From Rhodocyclales bacterium GT-UBC (GTDB lineage Bacteria > Pseudomonadota > Gammaproteobacteria > Burkholderiales > Rhodocyclaceae): a stretch of 64,000 bases of DNA. Under the pieces are notes generated by a model. That model saw only the letters and a program-made list of their open reading frames with translations, searched no databases and was not told where the DNA came from. Made by a program: the position numbers and the translations under genes. Position 1 is the stretch's first letter. Each line of letters begins with the position of its first letter. Below are positions 16,667 through 24,557 of this stretch, one piece after another. Location: assembly GCA_003583745.1 (NCBI GenBank), contig QXPY01000001.1, positions 310,001 to 374,000 on the forward strand. Reading direction: 5' to 3'.

Positions 16667-17638
16667 GTGCCGCGACTTGTGCTGCTGCTGGCCTCGCTGA
16701 AACTGACCCTGGTCACTTTCGTCTTTCTCGGGCTCAGTGTCGTTCTGGCCTATTTCAACGAGGTCAGGACCAGTCCGTGGCTGGTGCTTTCGTTGTCCTT
16801 GTTGTCGCTCAACCTGTTGGCGGCGATTGCGACCAACCCGTATTTCCGTCGGCAGGTGCCATTGATGGTGTTTCACCTCGCGTTGCTGGCCATCGTGATC
16901 CTGATCGCGATCGGACGCCTGACCTATTTCAAGGGGCGGGCCGAGGTGGTCGAGGGCGAGGCCTTTACCGGCGATTTCGTCGAGATCGATGCCGGGCCGT
17001 GGCATCCGCTCGGTGTCGAGCAGGTTCAGTTCATCAATCTGGGAACGCGTATCCGCTATGCGCCGGGGCCGGTGCGTATCGGCACCGAAAATCTGGTGGG
17101 CTGGATCAACGATCAGGGTAAGCCCGAGCAGGCCGTCATTGGCGACCATACGCCCTTGATTCGCCACCACTATCGGTTCTACGCCAACTGGAACAAGGGG
17201 TTTGCTCTGATGTTCGGCTGGCAGCCCAATACCGGCGAAGCCCTGCGTGGGTCGGTGAATTTGCCGAGTTATCCGGCTAACGCCTTGACCCAGGCGCGCC
17301 AGTGGTCCTTGCCGGGGAATGTGCAACCGATTTGGGCGGCGCTGCAATTCGATGACGAGCCGGTGCCGGAGAATGGTGGAGAATTCCGCCTGCCGCAAAG
17401 CTACAAAGTGGTCATCCGTCACGGAGAGCAGCGTTGGGAGATCGACGCCGGACAGGGTGGGGCGGATATCGATCTGCCCGGAGGCCGTCTGAGTTATCTC
17501 GGCCTGCGGACCTGGATGGGCTACCAGGTGGCCTGGGACAGGACGATGCCCTGGTTACTTGGGGCTTCGGTCATCGCCGTGCTGGCGCTGGCCTGGCATT
17601 TCTGGAAAAAATTCGCTCAACAACCGTGGAATGCCTGA
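16667..17638 (+). CDS. resB: ResB-like cytochrome c biogenesis protein (System II)
   Basis: A 323-aa membrane protein. GTG at 16667 follows GAGG; TTG at 16655 overlapping the preceding stop is an alternative. Three hydrophobic segments lie in the first 90 residues, then a periplasmic domain of about 190 residues and a final membrane span (WLLGASVIAVLALAWHFW). This is the ResB/CcsB layout but shorter than typical stand-alone ResB, as seen for versions dedicated to multihaem clusters. With the CcsA-like protein downstream it would deliver haem and attach it to the apocytochromes encoded just upstream. Confidence 0.78.
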   Translation: MPRLVLLLASLKLTLVTFVFLGLSVVLAYFNEVRTSPWLVLSLSLLSLNLLAAIATNPYFRRQVPLMVFHLALLAIVILIAIGRLTYFKGRAEVVEGEAFTGDFVEIDAGPWHPLGVEQVQFINLGTRIRYAPGPVRIGTENLVGWINDQGKPEQAVIGDHTPLIRHHYRFYANWNKGFALMFGWQPNTGEALRGSVNLPSYPANALTQARQWSLPGNVQPIWAALQFDDEPVPENGGEFRLPQSYKVVIRHGEQRWEIDAGQGGADIDLPGGRLSYLGLRTWMGYQVAWDRTMPWLLGASVIAVLALAWHFWKKFAQQPWNA

Positions 17639-17667
17639 GTGGCAGGTGCTTCAACAAGGAGTCGGTT

Positions 17668-18486
17668 TTGGATTTGATCGGTGAGTTAAGGATTCTCTGG
17701 GTAGCCGTCGTTGCCTACGTGCTGGCCGGCAGTATTTCGATCTTCGGCGTTCTCTTGAAAAAGCGGCCGGAGCGGACCGTGCTCGGTCTGATGCTGCTCG
17801 GCCTGGCGCTGCATACGGCAGCCATCGCCTTGCGCTGGCAGCGTCTCGATCACGGCCCGTTCGTAACGATGTTCGAAATTCTCTCCAGTAACGTCTGGAG
17901 CCTGATGCTGGCATTTTCGATCGCCTATTGGCGCTTGCCGAGCATCCGCCCGGTTGCGGCGATCATCATGCCGATCCTGTTTACGATGATGGGCTGGCTG
18001 ATGACGGTCAGTCCCGGCGAAACCCATTTGCCGCCAACCTATCACACGGTCTGGCTATTCATCCATATCGGTTTCGGCAAAGTGTTCCTTGGCGCGGTCC
18101 TGGTTGCAGTCGGCCTGTCCGGCGTCATTTTGCTGCGCCGCGATGGACGCGCCGACGGCTGGTTTTCCCGTCTGCCCGATAGCGAACGCCTGAGCGAACT
18201 GTCCTACCGCTGCATGGCGATCGGCTTCGTCTTCGAGACCTTGATGCTGATCGCCGGCGCGATCTGGGCGCAGGATGCCTGGGGGCGTTACTGGGACTGG
18301 GATCCGCTGGAAACCTGGGCTTTCATCACCTGGATCATCGTCGGCATTTCGCTGCATGCCCGGCTGACCTTCAGGTTGTCGCCCCGGCTTGGCGCCTGGT
18401 TGGTGATCGGCGTGTTCGTTTCCGCATTCCTGACTTTCTTCGGCGTGCCTTTCATTTCCCAGACACCGCATCAGGGAGCCGTCTGA
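17668..18486 (+). CDS. ccsA: CcsA/ResC-like haem export and ligation protein
   Basis: A 272-aa membrane protein with about eight spans. The TTG start at 17668 is chosen because AAGGAG lies 6 bases upstream and no good ATG is near. The tryptophan-rich haem-handling motif WGRYWDWDPLETWAFITW is characteristic of CcsA/CcmC/CcmF proteins. Periplasmic-facing His residues in TYHTVWLFIHI and SLHARL fit haem ligands. It forms the System II pair with the ResB-like protein 29 bases upstream. Confidence 0.82.
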   Translation: MDLIGELRILWVAVVAYVLAGSISIFGVLLKKRPERTVLGLMLLGLALHTAAIALRWQRLDHGPFVTMFEILSSNVWSLMLAFSIAYWRLPSIRPVAAIIMPILFTMMGWLMTVSPGETHLPPTYHTVWLFIHIGFGKVFLGAVLVAVGLSGVILLRRDGRADGWFSRLPDSERLSELSYRCMAIGFVFETLMLIAGAIWAQDAWGRYWDWDPLETWAFITWIIVGISLHARLTFRLSPRLGAWLVIGVFVSAFLTFFGVPFISQTPHQGAV

Positions 18487-18487
18487 A

Positions 18488-19870
18488 TTGCCGCTGTCGA
18501 TCACCTACGACCGTTCGGCCAGTATCCCATCCAGGCGGCCGGGACAGGCCATGAGTGCAGTTCTCCCCGTTCGCTGGTACGGGCTGGCCTGGCTGGCGCT
18601 GGGGCTGTCTACGCTGTTCGCCGTGGTGCTGGTGGTCGCCCGTACGCCATTTCTCGGCCTGGGGGCCGCCTTTTTCCGTACTGCGCTGGTCTTGCACGTC
18701 GACCTGGCGGTCGTCGTCTGGTTCCTTGCAGTCGCAGCCGGTATCTGGCTGATTGCCATCCCGGTCAAGCATGGCGGATTGGCGCGATTGGCCAATGGCG
18801 GTTTCTGGCTCGCCGGCAGTGGCGTCTTCGGCATGCTCGTTTCGCCATTTGACGGAAGTGCGCAGCCTGTCCTTGCCAACTATGTTCCGGTACTCGACAC
18901 CCCCATTTTCTACCTTGGCTTGACCGCTTTTCTCGGCGGTATCGCGCTGGCTGCGCTGGCCGGGCTCTTTTCCTTTTTTTCGCGGAGCGTGGCGCCTTCC
19001 CGCCGATTCGAGCCACTGGCCTTCTGGCAGTGGGCCGTGCTTGCCGCCATCGTCGCATTTCTGGGCGCTTGCCTGGTATTCGGCTTGGCGCTGCGGTCGG
19101 CGGCGGGGGATGTATCGCTCGACGGGCGACTGTGGGGTGGTGGGCACGTGCTGCAAATCGTGCATACCTTGATGCTGATGGCCGCCTGGCTTTGCCTCGG
19201 GCAAGCAGCGTTGTCCAGCATCGGCCTGCGCGGCAAATGGGTGGCGGCGATGTTGGCCGGGGAAGTGCTGGCGGTGTTGGCCGATATGGCCATCGCCATG
19301 CTTTTTCAGGTCGATACGCCGTCTTATCGGCGGGGTTTTACCGAAATCATGCGCTGGGCCACCTGGCCCGCTCCCGTCGCCCTCGGGGGCTGTCTGCTGA
19401 TCGGTTTCCAGCGCTTGGCCAGGGTGCGTCGGCTGACGCCGGTGGAGTTCGGATTGATCGGAACGGTGCTGCTGTTCTTGCTCGGCTGCGTCGTCGGTGC
19501 CGGGATTAGAGGCGAAACGACGGTGGTGCCGGCGCATTACCACGGTACGGTAGGTGCCGTGACCCTGGCTTACATGCTTTGGGCGCGCCATGCCTTGGAT
19601 CGTGCCGGTCTTCCATTCGGCGGGGGCTGGTTGTGGCGCTGGCAACCTTTTATCTACGGCTGCGGTATCGGTCTGATGGTACTTGGCCTGGCCTGGGCCG
19701 GCAGCATGGGCGTCATGCGCAAGTCGCCGCATGCGGAAGTGGCTGTGGCCGAGGGCATGCGACAAGGCGCGATGGGGCTGGCCGGTATCGGTGGATTGTT
19801 TGCCACACTGGGTGCGGGCATTTTTGTTGCGTGCATTGCGATCTCGATTTTCAAGAAGCGGACTGTCTAG
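18488..19870 (+). CDS. haem-copper oxidase subunit I-like membrane protein, degenerate
   Basis: A 460-aa protein with about 12 hydrophobic segments. TTG at 18488 has GGGAG 9 bases upstream; ATG at 18551 is an alternative. Motifs recall oxidase subunit I/NorB: LHVDLAVVVWFL (possible low-spin haem His), GGGHVLQIVHT and PAHYHGTVGAV. The consecutive His-His pair expected for the copper or iron centre in helix VII is absent in the visible sequence. It may be a b-type quinol-to-cytochrome electron transfer protein rather than an oxidase. Lying between the maturation genes, it could be the inner-membrane entry point of this chain; that is inference. Confidence 0.6.
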   Translation: MPLSITYDRSASIPSRRPGQAMSAVLPVRWYGLAWLALGLSTLFAVVLVVARTPFLGLGAAFFRTALVLHVDLAVVVWFLAVAAGIWLIAIPVKHGGLARLANGGFWLAGSGVFGMLVSPFDGSAQPVLANYVPVLDTPIFYLGLTAFLGGIALAALAGLFSFFSRSVAPSRRFEPLAFWQWAVLAAIVAFLGACLVFGLALRSAAGDVSLDGRLWGGGHVLQIVHTLMLMAAWLCLGQAALSSIGLRGKWVAAMLAGEVLAVLADMAIAMLFQVDTPSYRRGFTEIMRWATWPAPVALGGCLLIGFQRLARVRRLTPVEFGLIGTVLLFLLGCVVGAGIRGETTVVPAHYHGTVGAVTLAYMLWARHALDRAGLPFGGGWLWRWQPFIYGCGIGLMVLGLAWAGSMGVMRKSPHAEVAVAEGMRQGAMGLAGIGGLFATLGAGIFVACIAISIFKKRTV

Positions 19871-20497
19871 ATGCCAAGCAAATCCGAGCAGCACTCCCAT
19901 CCGGTAAGGTTTTCGATCGGCAACGAGGTCGGTCGCAGTCTTTTGTTGATGGGAATGGCGTTGATCCTGGGGAGTGTCGTCTATTTCGGCTGGGATCAGT
20001 CGCCGCTGAGTGGCCGTCTTCAACCCGAGCAGCATGTACAGAGCCGCGTTCGGGACGAACTCGACCGCCGCTTCCGTGAGGGCGTCGCCTTGCTGCAGGC
20101 CAAGCACTACGATCAGGCGCTGGGGGCATTTCACCGCGTGCTGCAGCTCAATCCGGAAATGCCGGAAGCGCATGTCAATGCCGGCTACGCCTTGCTTGGG
20201 CTGGGCAATTACAAGGCGGCCGCCGATTTTTTCGATACCGCCACCACCTTGCGGCCGAATCAGTTGAACGCCTATTTCGGTCTTGGTGAAGCCTTGCAGG
20301 CGATGGGCGACAAGCAGGGTGCCTTGCAGGCGATGGAAACCTATCTGCATCGCGCCGCAGCCAACGACCCATTCCGCCGCAAGGCCGAATCGGCAACCTG
20401 GGAACTGCGTGCCGATCTGGAAAAGGAAAGACCGATCAAGCCCTCGGAGCAAGCACCGCATCGTCGGCGCAATACCGAGGAAGGGAGCCGGCCATGA
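19871..20497 (+). CDS. membrane-anchored TPR protein
   Basis: A 208-aa protein with one N-terminal membrane span (residues about 22-42) and three TPR motifs at about 68-170 (FREGVALLQAKHYDQALGAF and two more). It starts directly after the previous stop and overlaps ccmC by ATGA. TPR modules often present apocytochrome to haem lyases (as in CcmI/NrfG), so a role in maturation of the multihaem proteins is plausible. Confidence 0.78.
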   Translation: MPSKSEQHSHPVRFSIGNEVGRSLLLMGMALILGSVVYFGWDQSPLSGRLQPEQHVQSRVRDELDRRFREGVALLQAKHYDQALGAFHRVLQLNPEMPEAHVNAGYALLGLGNYKAAADFFDTATTLRPNQLNAYFGLGEALQAMGDKQGALQAMETYLHRAAANDPFRRKAESATWELRADLEKERPIKPSEQAPHRRRNTEEGSRP

Positions 20498-21228
20498 GTC
20501 TCTACCGCTACGCCTCGCCGGCCACCTTCTACCCGCTGGCCGGCCGGATGATTCCGTATTTCGCCGCGCTGTCGGTCCTCTTCGGCCTAGCCGGGCTCTA
20601 TCTCGGCATGCTGGTCGCACCGACCGACTTCCAGCAAGGCGAGGGTTACCGCATCATCTTCATCCACGTCCCGGCCTCCTGGATGTCGATGTTCATCTAT
20701 CTGGTGATGGCCTTCTGGGCCGCCATCGGTCTGGCTTTCAACACCCGCCTGTCGGGCATGATGGCGCAGGCGCTGGCCCCGACCGGGGCGCTGATGGCCT
20801 TCCTGTCGCTGTGGACCGGCGCCCTGTGGGGCAAGCCGATGTGGGGCGCCTGGTGGGTCTGGGATGCCCGGCTGACCTCGGAACTGATCCTGCTCTTCCT
20901 CTATATCGGTTTCATGGCCCTGACCGCGGCGATCGACGATCCGAAGCGGGCCGACAAGGCCGGCGGCCTGTTGCTGCTGGTCGGCGTGGTCAATGTGCCG
21001 ATCATCTACTTCTCGGTGAAGTGGTGGAACACGCTGCACCAGGGATCGAGCGTCAATCTGACCAAGTCGTCGATGGCCCAGACCATGCTGTGGGGCATGC
21101 TGTTGATGGCCCTGTGCTTCTGGATGTATTCGATTGCCGTCGCCCTGCTGCGGGCGCGCACCATCATGCTCGAGCGCGAGCGCCATACCGACTGGGTCAA
21201 GGCCGAACTGGCGGGAGTTGAACGATGA
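20494..21228 (+). CDS. ccmC: CcmC haem exporter/chaperone-loading protein
   Basis: A 244-aa membrane protein with six spans and the tryptophan-rich motif WGAWWVWDARLTSELIL, with flanking His residues (FIHVPASW, TLHQGSSVN) as haem ligands. CcmC binds haem for transfer to CcmE. The stop overlaps ccmD (ATGA). Codon use is visibly richer in third-position G/C than the genes on both sides. ccmA and ccmB, usually upstream, are replaced here by the TPR gene. Confidence 0.95.
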   Translation: MSLYRYASPATFYPLAGRMIPYFAALSVLFGLAGLYLGMLVAPTDFQQGEGYRIIFIHVPASWMSMFIYLVMAFWAAIGLAFNTRLSGMMAQALAPTGALMAFLSLWTGALWGKPMWGAWWVWDARLTSELILLFLYIGFMALTAAIDDPKRADKAGGLLLLVGVVNVPIIYFSVKWWNTLHQGSSVNLTKSSMAQTMLWGMLLMALCFWMYSIAVALLRARTIMLERERHTDWVKAELAGVER

Positions 21229-21407
21229 TCTACTGGAACAGCTTGTCCGACTTTCTCGCCATGGGCGGCTACGGCTTTTATGTCTGGGGCTCGTTCGGCG
21301 TCACGGTGCTGATCATGGCCGGCGAGCCGGCGTGGGCCCTGGCACAACGCAAAAAAAGCCTGAAATTGCTCGGTCGCCAGTTGCGTGCCGAAGCGCGAGG
21401 CCAATAA
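21225..21407 (+). CDS. ccmD: CcmD small membrane protein
   Basis: A 60-aa protein with one membrane span (GGYGFYVWGSFGVTVLIM) and a charged cytoplasmic tail. Size, topology and ATGA overlap with ccmC identify CcmD, which helps release holo-CcmE from CcmABC. A terminator hairpin follows it, and the usual next gene, ccmE, is absent. Confidence 0.88.
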   Translation: MIYWNSLSDFLAMGGYGFYVWGSFGVTVLIMAGEPAWALAQRKKSLKLLGRQLRAEARGQ

Positions 21408-21417
21408 GCGCTCGGCG

Positions 21418-21463
21418 AAAATTCCCAATACTGGGAAGCGCCTTCCGTTTCCGGGAATTTTTT
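21418..21463 (+). terminator. hairpin and T-run between ccmD and ccmF
   Basis: AAAATTCCC (21418-21426) pairs with GGGAATTTT (21453-21461), followed by more T. An alternative inner hairpin TTCCC-N6-GGGAA overlaps it. It would separate ccmCD from the ccmFGHI transcript. Confidence 0.6.
21422..21437. promoter_or_regulatory. TTCCC-N6-GGGAA repeat, possible activator site
   Basis: The same inverted repeat as at 3706-3721. Its centre is about 127 bases upstream of the -12 element of the sigma-54 promoter at 21543. Related TTTCC-GGAA palindromes lie at about 21448 and 21495. Confidence 0.4.
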
Positions 21464-21542
21464 GGTCTATTGCTCCGCAATTTGGACTCCGGTGTTTCCC
21501 GGAAAAGGCTGAGGGGCGGGCGGGGCCCATTTCTAAAAAATA

Positions 21543-21558
21543 TGGAACCGATCTTGCT
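21543..21558 (+). promoter_or_regulatory. sigma-54 (-24/-12) promoter for ccmF
   Basis: The site TGGAACCGATCTTGCT matches TGGCACG-N4-TTGCT at 10 of 12 positions with both cores correctly spaced. Transcription would start near 21569, about 22 bases before ccmF. Confidence 0.7.
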
Positions 21559-21590
21559 ACGAAGCGGGGGATACCACTCGGAGCAGTTCT

Positions 21591-23564
21591 ATGATTCCAG
21601 AGATTGGGCATTTTGCCCTGATCGTTGCCCTGGTTGTTGCCCTTGTCCTCGGTGTACTGCCCTTGTTCGGCGTATTGCGAGGTAATGGCCGTCTGATGGC
21701 GCTGGCGCGGCCAGCAGCTGTTGCACAATTCATCGCAATATCATTTGCTTATGCATGTTTATTACAGTCGTTTCTAAGTAACGACTTTTCGGTGCGCTAT
21801 GTCGCCGAGCATTCCAATACGCTGTTGCCGACCTTTTACAAGGTGGCAGCCGTATGGGGCGGGCATGAAGGCTCGATGCTGCTTTGGGCCTTGATCCTGT
21901 CTACATGGACGGTCGCCGTCGCCGCCTTTAGTCGGCGTTTGCCTGACGAAATGGTAACCACCGTGCTGTCGGTGATGGGCCTGATCAGCATCGGCTTTCT
22001 GGCCTTTCTCCTTTTTGCCTCCAATCCGTACGAGCGCCTGCTGCCGGCCTTGGCCGACGGACGCGACCTGAATCCGCTGCTGCAGGATCCGGGCATGGCC
22101 TTTCACCCGCCAATGCTCTACATGGGCTATGTCGGGTTCTCGGTCGCTTTCGCGTTCTCCATCTCGGCCCTTATTTCCGGGCGTCTGGATGCGGCCTGGG
22201 CGCGTTGGTCGCGTCCGTGGACAACTGTCGCCTGGGTTTTCCTCACCCTGGGGATCGCGCTCGGTTCCTGGTGGGCATATTACGAATTGGGCTGGGGTGG
22301 TTGGTGGTTCTGGGATCCGGTCGAAAACGCCTCGTTCATGCCCTGGCTGGTTGGTACCGCACTGATCCACAGCCTGGCGGTTACCGAAAAACGCGGTGCC
22401 TTCAAAAACTGGACGGTGATGCTGGCGATCATGGCTTTTTCCTTGTCGCTGCTTGGAACATTCCTGGTCCGTTCCGGGGTGCTGACTTCGGTTCATGCCT
22501 TTGCCACCGATCCGAAGCGCGGTATTTTCGTGCTCAGCTTTCTTGCCGTCGTAGTCGGCGCCTCGCTGTTCCTGTTCGCCTGGCGCGCGCCGAAGGTCGG
22601 TTTGGGTGGCGTCTTCGGCATGTTTTCGCGTGAGTCGCTGCTCCTGGTCAATAACGTTTTGCTGACCGTGGCGGCCAGTGCCGTGCTGATCGGGACGCTC
22701 TATCCCTTGTTCCTCGATGCGCTCGATTTAGGCAAGATTTCGGTCGGGCCTCCTTATTTCGAAGCGATCTTTGTTCCGCTGATGGCGCCGATGGTTCTGC
22801 TCATGGGGATTGCTCCGTTCACTCGCTGGAAGACGGCCAGCCTGAGCGATTTGCCGCAGGCGCTTCGCCTGGTTGGTATTGCCGTGCTGCTGGCAGCGAT
22901 AGCTCTGCCCATAATGCTCGGTAACTGGTCATTCCTTACGGCCTGCGGCATTTTGCTGGGTTGCTGGGCCATCGCCGCGAGTCTGCTGATCGTCATCGTT
23001 CGGGTGCGCGGCAAATCGGCTTCCCTCGCTGAGCGCCTGGGCTCTATCGGCATGGCGCAGTGGGGTATGGTTCTGGCGCATGCCGGGGTTGGCGTGTTCA
23101 TCCTCGGCGTGACCATGGTCAAGACCTACGAGAGCGCCAACGACGTCAAGATGAGCGTCGGCGACAGCACGACGGTGGGCGGGTATACCTTTACGTTCAA
23201 GGGCATTCATGAACTGAAGGGGGCCAATTACATGGCAGCCCGCGCGCAAATCGTGGTTAGTCGCGACGGCAAACTGGAACGCGTCATGGAGCCGGAAAAG
23301 CGTATCTATACCGTGCAGCGCATGCCGATGACCGAGGCGGCGATCGATACCGGCCTGTTCCGCGATCTCTACGTGTCGCTGGGCGAGCCGATCGACATGC
23401 AGACCTGGATCGTGCGCGTGCAATACAAGCCGATGGTGGACTGGATCTGGTGGGGATGCTTGTTGATGGCATTGGGCGGTGCGTTGGCAGCAGCCGACCG
23501 GCGCTATCGCATTGCGCGCTCGTTGAAGACGGAAGCCGCCGTACTGGCTTCGGCGAAAGGCTGA
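21591..23564 (+). CDS. ccmF: CcmF haem lyase subunit
   Basis: A 657-aa protein with about 15 membrane spans and the haem-handling motif WGGWWFWDPVENASFMPWL. A periplasmic domain precedes the last span. CcmF with CcmH and CcmI takes haem from CcmE and ligates it to CxxCH apocytochromes. It has its own sigma-54 promoter and begins a four-gene block with ccmG, H and I. No ccmE precedes it, which is unusual because CcmF normally depends on holo-CcmE. Confidence 0.95.
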   Translation: MIPEIGHFALIVALVVALVLGVLPLFGVLRGNGRLMALARPAAVAQFIAISFAYACLLQSFLSNDFSVRYVAEHSNTLLPTFYKVAAVWGGHEGSMLLWALILSTWTVAVAAFSRRLPDEMVTTVLSVMGLISIGFLAFLLFASNPYERLLPALADGRDLNPLLQDPGMAFHPPMLYMGYVGFSVAFAFSISALISGRLDAAWARWSRPWTTVAWVFLTLGIALGSWWAYYELGWGGWWFWDPVENASFMPWLVGTALIHSLAVTEKRGAFKNWTVMLAIMAFSLSLLGTFLVRSGVLTSVHAFATDPKRGIFVLSFLAVVVGASLFLFAWRAPKVGLGGVFGMFSRESLLLVNNVLLTVAASAVLIGTLYPLFLDALDLGKISVGPPYFEAIFVPLMAPMVLLMGIAPFTRWKTASLSDLPQALRLVGIAVLLAAIALPIMLGNWSFLTACGILLGCWAIAASLLIVIVRVRGKSASLAERLGSIGMAQWGMVLAHAGVGVFILGVTMVKTYESANDVKMSVGDSTTVGGYTFTFKGIHELKGANYMAARAQIVVSRDGKLERVMEPEKRIYTVQRMPMTEAAIDTGLFRDLYVSLGEPIDMQTWIVRVQYKPMVDWIWWGCLLMALGGALAAADRRYRIARSLKTEAAVLASAKG

Positions 23565-23569
23565 GGGCC

Positions 23570-24097
23570 ATGCGCCGCTTTATTTTGCCCCTGTTGCTGT
23601 TCGCGGTACTGGTCGGTTTCCTGGCTGTCGGGCTGCGCCTGAATCCGCGCGAATTGCCTTCGCCGTTTATTGGTAAGCCTGCGCCCCTGTTTCGCTTGAG
23701 CCAATTGCACGCAGCAGAGGAAAGCTTTTCGCCGGAGGACATGCGCGGGCGGGTGTGGCTGTTAAACGTCTGGGCGTCATGGTGCGTCTCCTGTCGTCAG
23801 GAGCATCCCGTCCTGATGGACCTGGCGCGTCATCGAGTGGTCCCCATCATCGGACTCGACTACAAGGACGAAAGGGAGCCGGCCAAGGCATGGCTCGCCG
23901 AGCAGGGCAATCCGTACGGGCTTTCGGTGTGGGATCGCGAAGGCAAAGTCGGGATCGATTACGGGGTGTACGGCGTGCCGGAGACCTTTGTCATCGACAA
24001 ATCGGGGATTGTCCGGATGAAACATACGGGGCCGGTGACCCCCGCAGTACTCAGTGAGAAGATCATCCCGCTGATCAAGGAGTTGAACGGTGCTTAA
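23570..24097 (+). CDS. ccmG: CcmG/DsbE thiol-disulfide oxidoreductase
   Basis: A 175-aa protein with one N-terminal anchor and a periplasmic thioredoxin fold. The active site is WASWCVSCRQEHP and the cis-Pro region is YGVYGVPETFVIDK, both typical of CcmG. It reduces the Cys pair of CxxCH motifs before haem attachment. ATG at 23570 follows the ccmF stop by 5 bases. Confidence 0.94.
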   Translation: MRRFILPLLLFAVLVGFLAVGLRLNPRELPSPFIGKPAPLFRLSQLHAAEESFSPEDMRGRVWLLNVWASWCVSCRQEHPVLMDLARHRVVPIIGLDYKDEREPAKAWLAEQGNPYGLSVWDREGKVGIDYGVYGVPETFVIDKSGIVRMKHTGPVTPAVLSEKIIPLIKELNGA

Positions 24098-24557
24098 ATA
24101 TTTTGCAGTAATCGCCCTTGCATTCTGCGTTGGCCTGGCGCAGGCCGGTGAAGCCCAGCCGGTTGCGGAGGATCCCGTACTCGAAGCTCGCGTCCAGGCG
24201 TTGGCCGAAGTGTTGCGCTGCCTGGTCTGCCAGAATCAGAATCTGGCTGACTCGCATGCCGAATTGGCGATCGATCTGAAGAATCAGGTTCGGGAAATGT
24301 TGCGCCGGGGACAGACAGAGAAAGAAGTGATCGATTATCTCGTACAGCGCTATGGTGACTTCGTACTCTACCGCCCGCCGGTTAAAAGCTCGACCTGGTT
24401 GCTCTGGGGCGGCCCCTTTGCCCTGTTTTCAGCTGGACTTGGGATGCTTTATCTGAATTTGCGGCGGCGTCGCCAGCAAGGTGGGGAGGTATTGAGTGCC
24501 GAGGAGCGTTCTGCGGCCAGCAGTTTGCTCGAAGGCCGGACAGGGGAGCCGAAATGA
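24090..24557 (+). CDS. ccmH: CcmH apocytochrome thiol-handling subunit
   Basis: A 155-aa protein with a signal peptide, the redox motif LRCLVCQNQNLADSHAELA, and one C-terminal membrane span (TWLLWGGPFALFSAGLGMLYL). This is the short CcmH form that pairs with a separate CcmI. The start is GTG, overlapping the ccmG stop. Confidence 0.95.
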   Translation: MLKYFAVIALAFCVGLAQAGEAQPVAEDPVLEARVQALAEVLRCLVCQNQNLADSHAELAIDLKNQVREMLRRGQTEKEVIDYLVQRYGDFVLYRPPVKSSTWLLWGGPFALFSAGLGMLYLNLRRRRQQGGEVLSAEERSAASSLLEGRTGEPK

